Shown: positions 47,001-54,917 of the stretch, piece by piece
Numbering within the stretch: the stretch's first letter is position 1
Layout of the letters: each line of letters begins with the position of its first letter
The notes under the pieces: generated by a model
What the model was told of the DNA's origin: nothing
Databases searched by the model: none
What the model saw: the letters and a program-made list of their open reading frames with translations, nothing else
Translations under genes and position numbers: made by a program
Assembly (NCBI RefSeq): GCF_029891735.1
Contig: NZ_JANQDH010000016.1
Coordinates: 1-56,502, forward strand
Length of the DNA stretch: 56,502 nt
DNA from: Chrysosporum bergii ANA360D
Lineage (GTDB): Bacteria > Cyanobacteriota > Cyanobacteriia > Cyanobacteriales > Nostocaceae
Reading direction: 5' to 3'

Positions 47001-49486
47001 TAGCCACTATCCTCGTTGAGAAACTAGAAGCCAAAGAACTAAATAGTAAAATTAACTTGATTTTTGGTTTATTTGTCAAGCATTGGCAAGATTCCTTAAG
47101 CTCCACCTTACCAGTATTTTTAGCTGGTCTGAAAAGTGGATTAGAACATGGTGATATTGAATACGTGGGTTATTGTGCTAACTGTTACATTCAGTTTTTA
47201 TTCTGTAGTGGAGAAACTCTCGAACTAGTAGAGTCAGAAGGTTACAAGTATGCTGAGTTAATAGCAAGTGTAAAGCAAGAATCAGCTTATATTTGGGTAA
47301 ATACATGGCGGCAAACTGTAATGAACTTGCGCGGTAAATGTGAAAATACCACCATTTTAGTCGGCTCTTGTTTTAACGAAGCCGTCAGTTTACCCTTTTT
47401 AATTGAGAGTCAAAATATCAACGGTATTTGTTTTGTTTATTTAGCAAAACTCCTACTATACTATTTATTTGGCGATTATCAAAAAGCTCAAGAATACGCC
47501 GATAAATTTGGAGAATATGAACAAGGAGCCGCAGGTCTCTGGATTATTCCTTTAAAGAATTTTTATCAATCCCTGACTTTGCTCGCCTTGTACTCTCAAA
47601 TGGATCAAGAAAATAAAACCGCTTCTCTCGTCAAAATTGCCAATAATCAAAAATTCATGAAAACATGGGCCCATCATGCTCCTATGAATTATTGGCATAA
47701 GTTTCACCTAGTAGAAGCAGAAACTTACCGCGTGCTAGGAAAAAATTATCAAGCCGGTGACTCCTACGACCAAGCCATTGCACTTGCTCAAGAATATAGC
47801 TACTTGCAAGAACAAGCCTTAAGCAATGAATTAGCCGCTAAGTTTTATTTGCAATTAAAAAAAGACAAAATAGCTGCTGGTTATATGCAAGAAGCATATT
47901 ACTGTTATGCGCGCTGGAATAGCGAAGGGAAAATGAAAGATTTAGAAACCCGCTACCCAGAATTACTGCGCCCCATCTTAATTAAACCCAATCTGGGATT
48001 TAATCCACTAGAAACCTTGGCTGGTATAAGTCCTGGCGTTTCCATTCACGCCCCCAACACTGTCAAACGCAGTTCTAGCTCCAGTATTAATAACACTTTA
48101 GACTTTGCAGCCATCCTCAAAGCCTCTCAAAGCTTATCTAGTACAATCCAACTAAATGAACTACTGCACCAATTAACTCAAATTATTCTCCAAAACTCCG
48201 GAGCCGATTACTGTAGTTTAGTTTTACCCGATAGTCATAATAATTGGGGAGTAAAAGCCGTAGCCACAGAAACAACCACAGAACTTTGTTTTCAACCCCT
48301 CCAAAATAATCTTGATGCAGCCGTAAAGCTGATCCAGTACGTCAAAAATACTCAACAAATAGTAGTAATTGACGATCTTAATACAGATTTAGCAGTCATC
48401 GATGAATATTTAACCCAGCAGCAACCAAAAAGTGTATTATGTTTACCAATTCACAATCAAGGCAATTTAATAGGGATTTTGTACTTACAAAATAGCTCCA
48501 CCAGTGGGGTGTTTACCAGCGATCGCATTATTATTCTTAATTTTCTTTGTACTCAAGCTGCGATTTCCTTAGAAAATGCGCGACTTTATCAACAAGCAGG
48601 ACAAGCACTACAAGACCTACAAGCAGCACAGTTACAAATAATTCAAAACGAAAAAATGTTTGCTTTGGGTAATCTCGTAGCCGGTGTAGCCCATGAAATG
48701 AATAACCCCTTGGGGTTTATTTCCGCCAGTTTAGAACAGATAAAACCAATCATAAACGATATTATCACACACTTACAACTATATCAAAGCAGCCTACCCA
48801 CCCCAGAATCGACACCCCAGAATCAGATCAACCAAAACCAAATTTTAGACCATGCAGAAGAAATTGATTTAGATTACATTTTAGCAGACTTGCCTAAAAT
48901 GGTTAACTCAATAATTATGGCTTGCGATCGCCTCAAGAATATCAGCAATAGCCTCCGTACCTTTTCCCGCGCTGACCGAGATTATAAAGTATTATTTAAT
49001 ATCCATGAAGGCTTAGATAGCACCATCTTAATTTTAAAACATCGTCTCAAAGCCAATCAACGCCGTCCAGCTATTGAAGTCATCACAGAATATGGTGACT
49101 TACCCAAAATTGAGTGTTTTCCCGGTCAGTTAAACCAAGTATTTATGAATATAATAGCCAATGCCATCGATGCCTTAGAAGAATCTAATCATCAGCGCAG
49201 CTTTGAAGAAATTAAAGCAACTCCTAACTATATTTGGATTAAAACCAGCGTCATCAACGACCAAATACAAATTATTGTTGCAGATAACGGTGTCGGTATG
49301 AGTGAACAAATTAAACAGCGAGTATTTGATCATTTATTTACCACCAAAGCCGTCGGTAAAGGTACAGGTTTAGGCCTAGCCATCGCGCAACAAATTGTGG
49401 TAGAAAAACATAATGGAACTATCAAAGTCAACTCCACACCAGACCTAGGAACAGAATTTATCATTACTTTGCCCATAGCGGTATGA
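44048..49486 (+). CDS. Ser/Thr kinase-AAA ATPase-GAF-histidine kinase hybrid
   Basis: This 1812-residue protein is of the HstK type known from heterocystous cyanobacteria. Order: Ser/Thr kinase (about residues 10-290; HKDIKPANILIH, then IDFSIAS where DFG is expected, then GTLAYISPEQ), an AAA-type ATPase with P-loop AGFSGVGKTA (near 341-349) and DDLQWAD, a long helical region (about 650-1340), a GAF domain (about 1347-1515), a histidine kinase dimerisation region with VAGVAHEMNNPLGF (His near 1549) and an ATPase domain (about 1650-1812; DNGVGM, GKGTGLGL). No response regulator is nearby. Family members in Anabaena affect heterocyst envelope and metal responses; the role here is unknown. Confidence 0.93.
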   Translation: MTTAGDPLPMIPGYRITYQLYAGSKTSVYQAVREQDQLLVVIKVLFSEYPSFNELLQFRNQYTISKNLNHRAIVNPIALEAYGNSYILVMKDTGFVSLRDYIKETPFSMVEFLEFGINFTHILEHLVENRVIHKDIKPANILIHPQTKEIQLIDFSIASLLPKENQEIKSPNVLEGTLAYISPEQTGRMNRGIDYRSDFYSLGVTFYELLTGELPFTCDQPMELVHCHMAKIPPALGNRKRPIGDQELIPGVIGDMVMKLMAKNAEDRYQSALGLRYDLENCCHQWKNTQKIAYFDIGKRDLCDRFFIPEKLYGRETEVKNLLATFDRVCNGTSEMILVAGFSGVGKTAVVNEVHKPITRRQGYFIKGKFDQFNRNIPFSAFVQALQDLINQLWSESDQRLQQWRTNILAALGDSGQVLIDVIPELEKIIGKQPPVRELSGIADQNRFNLLFKKFIEVFTTAEHPVVIFLDDLQWADLASLELIKLLIEDENYLLLLGAYRDNEVHPTHPLMLILHELRKTTKTINTITLNPLSFADVNQLVADTLNCPQERSQTLTDLIQRKTQGNPFFITQFLKSLHQDGHIKFNTSQGFWESDLTQIKALSITDDVVRFMSQQLLKLPKPTQNVLQLAACIGNHFDLATLAVVCQQSPVNTATDLWKGVENGLILPTSQVYKFFQTEIIESQTIVHDQGVNLTYRFLHDRVQQAAYGLIPDEEKQLTHLKIGQLLLHHTSQENLESRIFDIVNQLNMGIDLISQLGQKKQLAKLNLRAGEKAKLATAYDAAVTYLHKGLLLLSNNWESDYTLTLKLHELLAEAQYLNTNFASSEEIINETLTYAQTSLDKIKVYEIQIQSYTAQNKLVEAIKVGREALELLGIDLPNQVHRETINLQHQQIKNILGHRPIENLANLPLLVDSVHRAALRILAGLFASVYLAQPELLPLYIFTMVKICLEYGNSPQAAIAYSLYGLFLCASGEIDRGYKFGQLATILVEKLEAKELNSKINLIFGLFVKHWQDSLSSTLPVFLAGLKSGLEHGDIEYVGYCANCYIQFLFCSGETLELVESEGYKYAELIASVKQESAYIWVNTWRQTVMNLRGKCENTTILVGSCFNEAVSLPFLIESQNINGICFVYLAKLLLYYLFGDYQKAQEYADKFGEYEQGAAGLWIIPLKNFYQSLTLLALYSQMDQENKTASLVKIANNQKFMKTWAHHAPMNYWHKFHLVEAETYRVLGKNYQAGDSYDQAIALAQEYSYLQEQALSNELAAKFYLQLKKDKIAAGYMQEAYYCYARWNSEGKMKDLETRYPELLRPILIKPNLGFNPLETLAGISPGVSIHAPNTVKRSSSSSINNTLDFAAILKASQSLSSTIQLNELLHQLTQIILQNSGADYCSLVLPDSHNNWGVKAVATETTTELCFQPLQNNLDAAVKLIQYVKNTQQIVVIDDLNTDLAVIDEYLTQQQPKSVLCLPIHNQGNLIGILYLQNSSTSGVFTSDRIIILNFLCTQAAISLENARLYQQAGQALQDLQAAQLQIIQNEKMFALGNLVAGVAHEMNNPLGFISASLEQIKPIINDIITHLQLYQSSLPTPESTPQNQINQNQILDHAEEIDLDYILADLPKMVNSIIMACDRLKNISNSLRTFSRADRDYKVLFNIHEGLDSTILILKHRLKANQRRPAIEVITEYGDLPKIECFPGQLNQVFMNIIANAIDALEESNHQRSFEEIKATPNYIWIKTSVINDQIQIIVADNGVGMSEQIKQRVFDHLFTTKAVGKGTGLGLAIAQQIVVEKHNGTIKVNSTPDLGTEFIITLPIAV

Positions 49487-49494
49487 GTAGCGGT

Positions 49495-49908
49495 ATGAGT
49501 AACACCGGCTTCTAGCCGGTATTCAAACCAAAGCACCATCGCAGCATCAACAAGCCTACATTCTCTCATTCTCTCATTCTCTCATTCCACATTCTGCACC
49601 GTATATCATGCAACCAGGGAATAAATTCCCTGTCTAATAGCTAAAGTCGGTTAAAACCGACTATTTTTTGGTAAATTCTCATGTTGATCAATCTTTCCCA
49701 AACCGATAACTGCTTATAGGTAACACCGGCTTCTAGCCGGTATTCAAACCAAAGCACCGTGCAACCAGGGAATAAATTCCCTGTCTAATAGCTAAAGTCG
49801 GTTAAAACCGACTATTTTTTGGTAAATTCTCATGTTGATAAATCTTTCCCAAACCGATAACTGCTTATAGGTAACACTGGCTTCTAGCCGGTATTCAAAC
49901 AAGCAAGA
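49495..49908. repeat. Composite palindromic repeat array with 151-bp duplication
   Basis: After the kinase stop, ACCGGCTTCTAGCCGGT occurs three times with the CAGGGAATAAATTCCCTG, AGTCGGTTAAAACCGACT and AAACCGATAACTGC elements between. The block from about 49609 to 49759 is repeated at 49760-49901, offset 151 bp. An 8-bp microsatellite of CATTCTCT units lies at about 49558-49586. No gene is seen in 49487-50095 apart from this. Confidence 0.85.
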
Positions 49909-50001
49909 TGCTTGTGTTACCTGGACTGAACCAAATTCAGTCGGTCTCAAACCGACTTAAGCTTTCAGCCGGGGAATTTATTCCCCGCGGTAATCGCAGC
50001 A
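49834..50001. repeat. Left direct repeat flanking the Nif11-type gene
   Basis: This stretch matches 50636-50805 with few changes and one small indel, in the same orientation. It includes the AAACCGATAACTGC, ACTGGCTTCTAGCCGGT, CAAGCAAGATGCTTG, TTCAGTCGGTCTCAAACCGAC and GGGGAATTTATTCCCC elements. Confidence 0.85.
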
Positions 50002-50048
50002 TCCAAAAAAAAATTTTCAATACCTGAATAAACCTGAACTTTTATGTA

Positions 50049-50077
50049 TTGACATTCTCACTCCAGATGTGTACTGT
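50049..50077 (+). promoter_or_regulatory. Promoter of the Nif11-type gene
   Basis: A perfect -35 box TTGACA (50049-50054) is followed after exactly 17 bp by TACTGT (50072-50077), a moderate -10 box. The predicted start lies about 25 bp before the coding region at 50111. Confidence 0.6.
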
Positions 50078-50110
50078 GTTTGAGGTACTGTCACAATGAG
50101 GATGTTTACC

Positions 50111-50425
50111 ATGACCAATCAAGCTGTTAGCCTATTTCTTGAAAAAGTTGCCGCAGACGAACAACTCCAAAGCCAGTTAGCTAAAGTGCTGGAATCAGCA
50201 GAAGATGCAGAAGGTGCTGACCGAGAAGCGGCTGTTGGGTTAGCGAAAGAACATGGCTTTGATTTTACCTCGGAAGAACTCTGGGCTGAAATTAAAAGGC
50301 TGAAATTCAATGTTGAGGATGAGGAGTTGGAAGCTGATCTTCAAAGGCGGCTGAAATTGGTTGAATTGGTTGTTGAGGGGAAGGAGTTGGAAGCGATCAG
50401 CGGTGGTATTAAGTTTAGTTTTTAA
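50111..50425 (+). CDS. Nif11-type leader peptide with very short core
   Basis: The 104-residue product starts MTNQAVSLFLEKVAADEQLQ, the typical beginning of Nif11-like leaders that guide modification enzymes in ribosomal peptide synthesis. After the leader domain (about residues 1-50) comes a charged repeat-like segment (EELEAD, GKELEA) and an ISGG site near the end, which fits a double-Gly leader cleavage site. Only five residues, IKFSF, follow it. Most Nif11 precursors have longer Cys- or Ser/Thr-rich cores. I chose the ATG at 50111 because GAGGA lies eight bases upstream; the in-frame ATG at 50096 has no such site. No modifying enzyme or transporter is visible nearby. Confidence 0.82.
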   Translation: MTNQAVSLFLEKVAADEQLQSQLAKVLESAEDAEGADREAAVGLAKEHGFDFTSEELWAEIKRLKFNVEDEELEADLQRRLKLVELVVEGKELEAISGGIKFSF

Positions 50426-50480
50426 ATTCGTTTGTTATATCGAATTGGATGAGATAGCAGGAATGCAGTTACCAATATAC

Positions 50481-50511
50481 AAGGGGGGATGGCAAATGTC
50501 AACCCCCCTTT
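50481..50511 (+). terminator. Terminator of the Nif11-type gene (shared element)
   Basis: AAGGGGGG pairs with CCCCCCTT, with TGGCA and TGTCA pairing inside, followed by TTTAG. The same sequence plan occurs on the minus strand after the small gene at 54306 (see that entry). Confidence 0.8.
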
Positions 50512-50635
50512 AGTAATCAATTCCATTCCCCGCGATTTGGGTAGTTATTCCCCGCGATTGGCTTCGCCCCTGGAGTAGGCGATCGCATCAACAAGCCTAC
50601 ATTCTCTATATCTATATTCAAGCCATCGCCTAATA

Positions 50636-50805
50636 GTTGATAAATCTTTCCCAAACCGATAACTGCTTATAGGTAACACCGGCTTCTAGCCGGTATTCAA
50701 ACAAGCAAGATGCTTGTGTTACCTGGACTGAACCAAATTCAGTCCGTCTCAAACCGACTTAAGCTTTCAGCCGGGGAATTCATTCCCCCCCCCGCAATCG
50801 CAGCA
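50636..50805. repeat. Right direct repeat flanking the Nif11-type gene
   Basis: Same-orientation partner of 49834-50001. Together they bracket the Nif11-type gene, its promoter and terminator. A short AACAAGCCTACATTCTCT motif also occurs at about 49550, 50590 and 50805. The gap 50426-50851 holds this repeat and terminator only. Confidence 0.85.
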
Positions 50806-50851
50806 ACAAGCCTACATTCTCTCATTCTATATTCTACATTCTATTGTCTTA

Positions 50852-52465
50852 TTACTCAGCAACAGTCCACCAAGCTAAACCATAAGGTTGAATTGCTCTG
50901 TTGACCCGGCGGCGAAAATGAACACGAATTTTATAATTACCAGTGTGTGGAATAGGACAAAAAATATGCTCTACACTGTCAATTGCACTCACAGAAGCAC
51001 AAACCACCGCAGCAGTAGCGTTGTGAGTATCTGCTCTCATTAAGTATAAATCCAAATCATTTAAACCGCGATCGCCAAAACCTTCACCTATATCATATTG
51101 GTTATTTTGATTAACATCATTTAACTCTACCAACCGATTCCATGTGAGAGTAACACTCGCAAAACTCCCTTTTTTCAAAGGTTTATCCAAAGAATAATCC
51201 ACCGTATTTGACCATTCTAATACGCCATAATTCCAACCAATACCTGGGACCCACCCCATTGGTGACCATTGACCAGCGCTAAACTGCTCATAAGCACGAA
51301 AAGTATTTAAATGACCAGTTCCCATTTGAGCATCCAAAGGAATTTGGGGACTTTTATAAGCATCCGAAGCCAGCCAACTTTGATTTTGTTTATCAATTAA
51401 AGTGCGAGTCATACCCAGATACAAGCCATCCCCATTATCTTGGATCTTGTCAGCCGAATTTAATAATACAGCCTTCATCACCTGATGACGACGAGCATCA
51501 AGAGACCAATTAACAGACCGATTAAATTGTTTTTTGTGTAGCTGTCGGTCTGCGAATTCCTGCAACAAAGCCACACTAGCCGTCACTTGAGGAGCAGCAA
51601 AACTTGTACCCGTCACCTTGTTTAACTTACCATCAGGATTGAGCATAGGAATATTACTTCCAGGTGCTACCAAACCGATAGAACGACGACCATCTACATT
51701 AAACTCCTTACCAGCCAACCGAGCAGTAGCTCCCTCATTAACAGCAGCTAGATTAGAAACATCAACCTTATTAAAAATCCCCCTCCTAGCAGATGAAAAA
51801 GCAACATTAATTCCATTATAATTATCCGTAGGTATAGGAATACCACCCCGCCCTTGATTACCCGCCACCACATATAAAACATCATGAACCCGGCTAGACC
51901 AGTCAAGACATAAAGTCAAAAGAGCCTTACCGTCCAGCACCGGGTCAGGGCGTTCGTCACGCTTCAAAGGTTCACCAAAACTAAAATTAATAGCGCGCAC
52001 ATCATTAGTATTTTGGTTAGCTATATGTTGAGCAGTTAAACACTCCTCCGGCTGTGCTACCTTACTAGTAAGACCCACAGCTGAAGAATACAAACGCGCC
52101 CCAGGTGCGACCCCCCGAAAAGCCTTATCCTGACTAACCATCACACCAGCCACATTATGAGCGTGTGAGTCCACACCCATATCAGACTTAGCCGGTTTAT
52201 CCCGCAAAAAAACCCCCGACAAAGACACAGACCGATTTTGAGATACTGCTTTATCCCATCCAAACATACCCGGACGGCCAATTTCCACCTGACCAATAGC
52301 CACCTTTCGCCCAAGTAAATTATAAGGAGGTTCGTGTAACTTCAGAGCATCAATACCATTACCGCCCAAAGCAGTATGTACAGCCGAAGCAAATACAGGG
52401 ACAGTCAAACAACAAGCAGTTAATGAGCAAACGACCCAGCCCAGATTGTTTATCATATTAGCCAT
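50852..52465 (-). CDS. Secreted subtilase (S8 family) with Glu at the Asp position
   Basis: The 537-residue product has a signal peptide (about residues 1-27, ending VPVFASA) and an S8 peptidase domain. The catalytic His is His101 in SHAHNVAG and the Ser is Ser288 in GTSFAAP; the oxyanion Asn is in VVAGNQG near residue 200. Where the first catalytic Asp is expected, the sequence reads GQVEIGRPG, with Glu61. A loop DVNQNNQYDIGE near residue 455 fits an EF-hand-like calcium site, and the end (NDLDLYLMR) resembles a pre-peptidase C-terminal domain. It probably cleaves proteins outside the cytoplasm; substrates are unknown. It is close to the Nif11-type peptide gene. Confidence 0.85.
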   Translation of the reverse strand: MANMINNLGWVVCSLTACCLTVPVFASAVHTALGGNGIDALKLHEPPYNLLGRKVAIGQVEIGRPGMFGWDKAVSQNRSVSLSGVFLRDKPAKSDMGVDSHAHNVAGVMVSQDKAFRGVAPGARLYSSAVGLTSKVAQPEECLTAQHIANQNTNDVRAINFSFGEPLKRDERPDPVLDGKALLTLCLDWSSRVHDVLYVVAGNQGRGGIPIPTDNYNGINVAFSSARRGIFNKVDVSNLAAVNEGATARLAGKEFNVDGRRSIGLVAPGSNIPMLNPDGKLNKVTGTSFAAPQVTASVALLQEFADRQLHKKQFNRSVNWSLDARRHQVMKAVLLNSADKIQDNGDGLYLGMTRTLIDKQNQSWLASDAYKSPQIPLDAQMGTGHLNTFRAYEQFSAGQWSPMGWVPGIGWNYGVLEWSNTVDYSLDKPLKKGSFASVTLTWNRLVELNDVNQNNQYDIGEGFGDRGLNDLDLYLMRADTHNATAAVVCASVSAIDSVEHIFCPIPHTGNYKIRVHFRRRVNRAIQPYGLAWWTVAE

Positions 52466-52599
52466 ACTTCAACAGTTACTTTTAATTCCTTATTAGTTAA
52501 TTGTTTATCAACCATATAATCAACCATATAACTTGACCTCCCTCACAGGATGGGATCAAACAAATCAGCTTTTGCCCCATATTTTGCCCCATATTTTGT

Positions 52600-52605
52600 T
52601 ACAAT
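52600..52605 (+). promoter_or_regulatory. Probable -10 box of rpe
   Basis: TACAAT lies 36 bp before the rpe start, after direct repeats of CCCCATATTTTG (52575-52598). A -35 box is not clear. Confidence 0.4.
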
Positions 52606-52640
52606 GCCTACAGACGAGAACGCTATAAAACCCACTAACC

Positions 52641-53348
52641 ATGACCAACAACTCATCTCAAAAGCCCATTGTGATTGCTCCATCTATCCTCTCCGCCGAT
52701 TTTAGTCGCTTAGGCGAAGAAATCCGTGCAGTAGATACAGCAGGAGCCGACTGGATTCATGTTGACGTAATGGATGGTCGTTTCGTACCCAACATTACCA
52801 TAGGTCCTCTGGTGGTGGAGGCCATTCGCCCAGTAACAACCAAGCCACTAGATGTTCACTTAATGATTGTAGAGCCAGAAAAATATGTAGAAGACTTTGC
52901 CAAAGCAGGAGCTGATATTATTTCCGTACACTGTGAGCATAACGCCTCGCCCCACTTACACCGCACCCTAGGACAAATCAAAGAATTAGGTAAACAAGCA
53001 GGAGTCGTACTTAACCCCAGCACCCCCCTAGAGCTAATCGAGTACGTTCTAGACCTGTGTGACCTAGTGCTAATCATGAGCGTTAACCCCGGTTTTGGTG
53101 GTCAAAGCTTCATCCCCGGCGTATTACCAAAAATCCGTAAATTGCGCCAAATCTGTAACGACAAAGGATTAGACCCCTGGATTGAAGTAGACGGAGGACT
53201 AAAAGCAAATAACACCTGGCAAGTTTTAGAAGCCGGAGCCAACGCCATTGTCGCAGGTTCAGCCGTATTTAAAGCCAAAGATTACGCCCAAGCCGTCTCA
53301 TCTATTCGTAACAGCAAACGTCCTACACCAGAACTAGCAACAGTCTAA
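52641..53348 (+). CDS. rpe: Ribulose-phosphate 3-epimerase
   Basis: Rpe interconverts ribulose-5-phosphate and xylulose-5-phosphate in the Calvin cycle and the pentose phosphate pathway. The 235-residue TIM-barrel product has the signatures [16 protein letters not shown] near the N-terminus, [19 protein letters not shown] near residue 36, [15 protein letters not shown]-type loop near 148 and EVDGGLK near 187, with the metal-binding His and Asp residues in place. The length is normal. It appears to be a single-gene unit lying between the divergent subtilase and a repeat-rich stretch. Confidence 0.97.
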   Translation: MTNNSSQKPIVIAPSILSADFSRLGEEIRAVDTAGADWIHVDVMDGRFVPNITIGPLVVEAIRPVTTKPLDVHLMIVEPEKYVEDFAKAGADIISVHCEHNASPHLHRTLGQIKELGKQAGVVLNPSTPLELIEYVLDLCDLVLIMSVNPGFGGQSFIPGVLPKIRKLRQICNDKGLDPWIEVDGGLKANNTWQVLEAGANAIVAGSAVFKAKDYAQAVSSIRNSKRPTPELATV

Positions 53349-53394
53349 CACCACCTAGTACCAAACTGTTATTATTATAGTCCAAGCAGGATGC

Positions 53395-53455
53395 CCCTCC
53401 ATGTAACACAAGCATCCTGCTTGTCCATGTAACACAAGCATCCTGCTTGTCCCAA
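53395..53455. repeat. Two tandem copies of the CAAGCAGGATGCTTG element
   Basis: The element occurs twice in the minus orientation, each preceded by CCATGTAACA, 26 bp apart, just after a truncated plus-strand copy. They begin the repeat-rich stretch after rpe. Confidence 0.8.
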
Positions 53456-53470
53456 TACCCCCTAGAAGCC

Positions 53471-53939
53471 TAAATTCCCCGTCTCAAAGCTCAAGTCCCT
53501 TAAAACAGACTAATATGACATTAGCAAAAAAATCACTAAATATATTATGAAAAATACAGTTTCTATTGGTCAATAATAAATGAAATCATTAATTATTCAT
53601 GTAGTCGGGGAATCCAGCCGGGGAATCCAGCCGGGGCAACCGGGGAATAAATTCCCCGTCTCAAAGCTGAAGTCCGTTAAAACGGACTAATACGACATTA
53701 GCAAAAAAATCACAAAATATATTATGAAAAATACAGTTTCTATTGGTCAATAATAAATGAAACCATTAATTATTCATATAGTCGGGGAATCCAGCCGGGG
53801 AATCCAGCCGGGGCAACCGGGGAATAAATTCCCCGTCTCAAAGCTCAAGTCCGTTAAAACGGACCAATATGACATTAGCAAAAAAATCACAAAATATATT
53901 ATGAAAAATACAGTTTCTATTGGTCAATAATAAATGAAA
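53471..53939. repeat. 177-bp tandem repeat, about 2.6 copies
   Basis: A GACATTAGCAAAAAAATCAC segment recurs at 53517, 53694 and 53871, an exact 177-bp period. Each unit also has GGGGAATCCAGCC doubled, GGGGAATAAATTCCCC, and AAGTCCGTTAAAACGGAC. No gene spans the array. Confidence 0.9.
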
Positions 53940-54175
53940 CAAGCAGGATGCTTGTGTTACCAGTCGGTTTTAAGCGACTTAAGCTATCAGACAGGGAATC
54001 TATTCCCTGGCTCCCCCCCACCGATCGCCAATCCATCGCACAACAAATCAAACAACCGAGATCCTTGTATCCAAACTCCCCACCAACCCATAAAACCAGT
54101 CGCTTCTGACCGACTTTAGCTATTAGACAGGGAATTTATTTCCTGGCTGTCTTGTACATCTATCAGTTATCGGTT
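53939..54175. repeat. Diverged composite repeat unit
   Basis: This contains CAAGCAGGATGCTTG, CAGTCGGTTTTAAGCGACT, CAGGGAATCTATTCCCTG, a CCGATCGCC site and a second AGTCGC..GACTTTAGC pair. It is an older relative of the arrays at 54918-55266. Confidence 0.7.
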
Positions 54176-54193
54176 GGGGAAAGATTATTCAAA

Positions 54194-54221
54194 AGGGGGG
54201 TTGACAATTTGCCTTCCCCCA
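54194..54221 (-). terminator. Terminator of the 65-residue peptide gene (shared element)
   Basis: On the minus strand GGGGG pairs with CCCCC around AAGGCAAATTGTCAA, followed by CTTTTG. The order GGCAAATTGTCAACCCCCC matches the terminator after the Nif11-type gene at 50481-50511 apart from one inserted base. It lies 85 bp past the stop of the gene at 54306. Confidence 0.8.
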
Positions 54222-54305
54222 TCGTATGCTGTGTTTTAGTGAAATTCAAGATATCATGTTTCAGCTAGCCGCTGGTGGTTTGCTGCCTGGTCTGTTGGTT
54301 TAGGT

Positions 54306-54503
54306 TTATAAGCCTCTACTGGTATCGAGGGTTATAGTGTTCCATTTGGATGTAGGCGACGTATAACTCTTGGGATTCGATGCGACAACTGTTCTCATCG
54401 AACTACGTCCACTGTTTGCTCTACTACCAGCCGTTAAGTATATTGCTTCTGATTGGCTCAACTCTTGAAACCCAAGAGCTGCTTCGTTTGTTTCTGTTTT
54501 CAT
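54306..54503 (-). CDS. 65-residue precursor-like peptide
   Basis: The product starts MKTETNEAALGFQELSQSEA and continues IYLTAG. This resembles a short leader with an LSxxE-type helix ending at a Gly site, as in bacteriocin-type precursors. The remaining residues (about 27-65) are rich in Ser, Thr, Arg and Asn with no Cys and could be a core or a secreted peptide. A good ribosome binding site (AGGGAGC) lies seven bases before the ATG. A promoter (TTGCTT, 17 bp, TATTAT) is about 70 bp upstream, and a terminator like the one after the Nif11-type gene follows. I do not recognise a family. Confidence 0.6.
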   Translation of the reverse strand: MKTETNEAALGFQELSQSEAIYLTAGSRANSGRSSMRTVVASNPKSYTSPTSKWNTITLDTSRGL

Positions 54504-54574
54504 GGTTCTTTGCTCCCTGGCGGAATGTATAAGGGGATGGAGGATTTGGATTTATTCCGATTCCTCACGTTTCA

Positions 54575-54603
54575 ATAATATACCTGTTTTTTGAAAAAAG
54601 CAA
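54575..54603 (-). promoter_or_regulatory. Promoter of the 65-residue peptide gene
   Basis: On the minus strand TTGCTT (54603-54598) and TATTAT (54580-54575) are 17 bp apart, giving an untranslated leader of about 65 nt. The rest of 54504-54775 is AT-rich with no gene. Confidence 0.5.
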
Positions 54604-54775
54604 CACTTTTTTTGGATTGTTTTGAATTTTTTTGATGTAAAAAATTAGCTATTTGTTGGACAGTATACTTGACTTCACATAGCGAATGTGAATCATGAAA
54701 TAAAAAATTAAAATAAATGAAAAAAACTGGTAATTGTTAACCAGATTACTTGACTAAAACAGAGAAATGTGAATA

Positions 54776-54799
54776 GTAACACAAGCATCCTGCTTGTCA
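54776..54799. repeat. Palindromic repeat copy
   Basis: A minus-oriented GTAACACAAGCATCCTGCTTG element between the small peptide gene and the next tandem array. Confidence 0.8.
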
Positions 54800-54917
54800 C
54801 CCTATCCAAAAACTCAAATCCCTGAAAAACTAATATCCCCTACCCATACCATCAGCCATGCGACAAATTAATCAATAGTTTATTACCAAGTAAAAAATGT
54901 AGAAAATCCATACAAAC

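Noticed and set aside
53934-54119. 61-codon ORF within repeats
   Set aside because: It is made of palindromic repeat sequence and has no ribosome binding site.
54226-54303. 25-codon plus-strand ORF ending in a GG motif (LAAGGLLPGLLV)
   Set aside because: No ribosome binding site or promoter is clear, and it lies in the 3' region of a minus-strand gene; probably chance.
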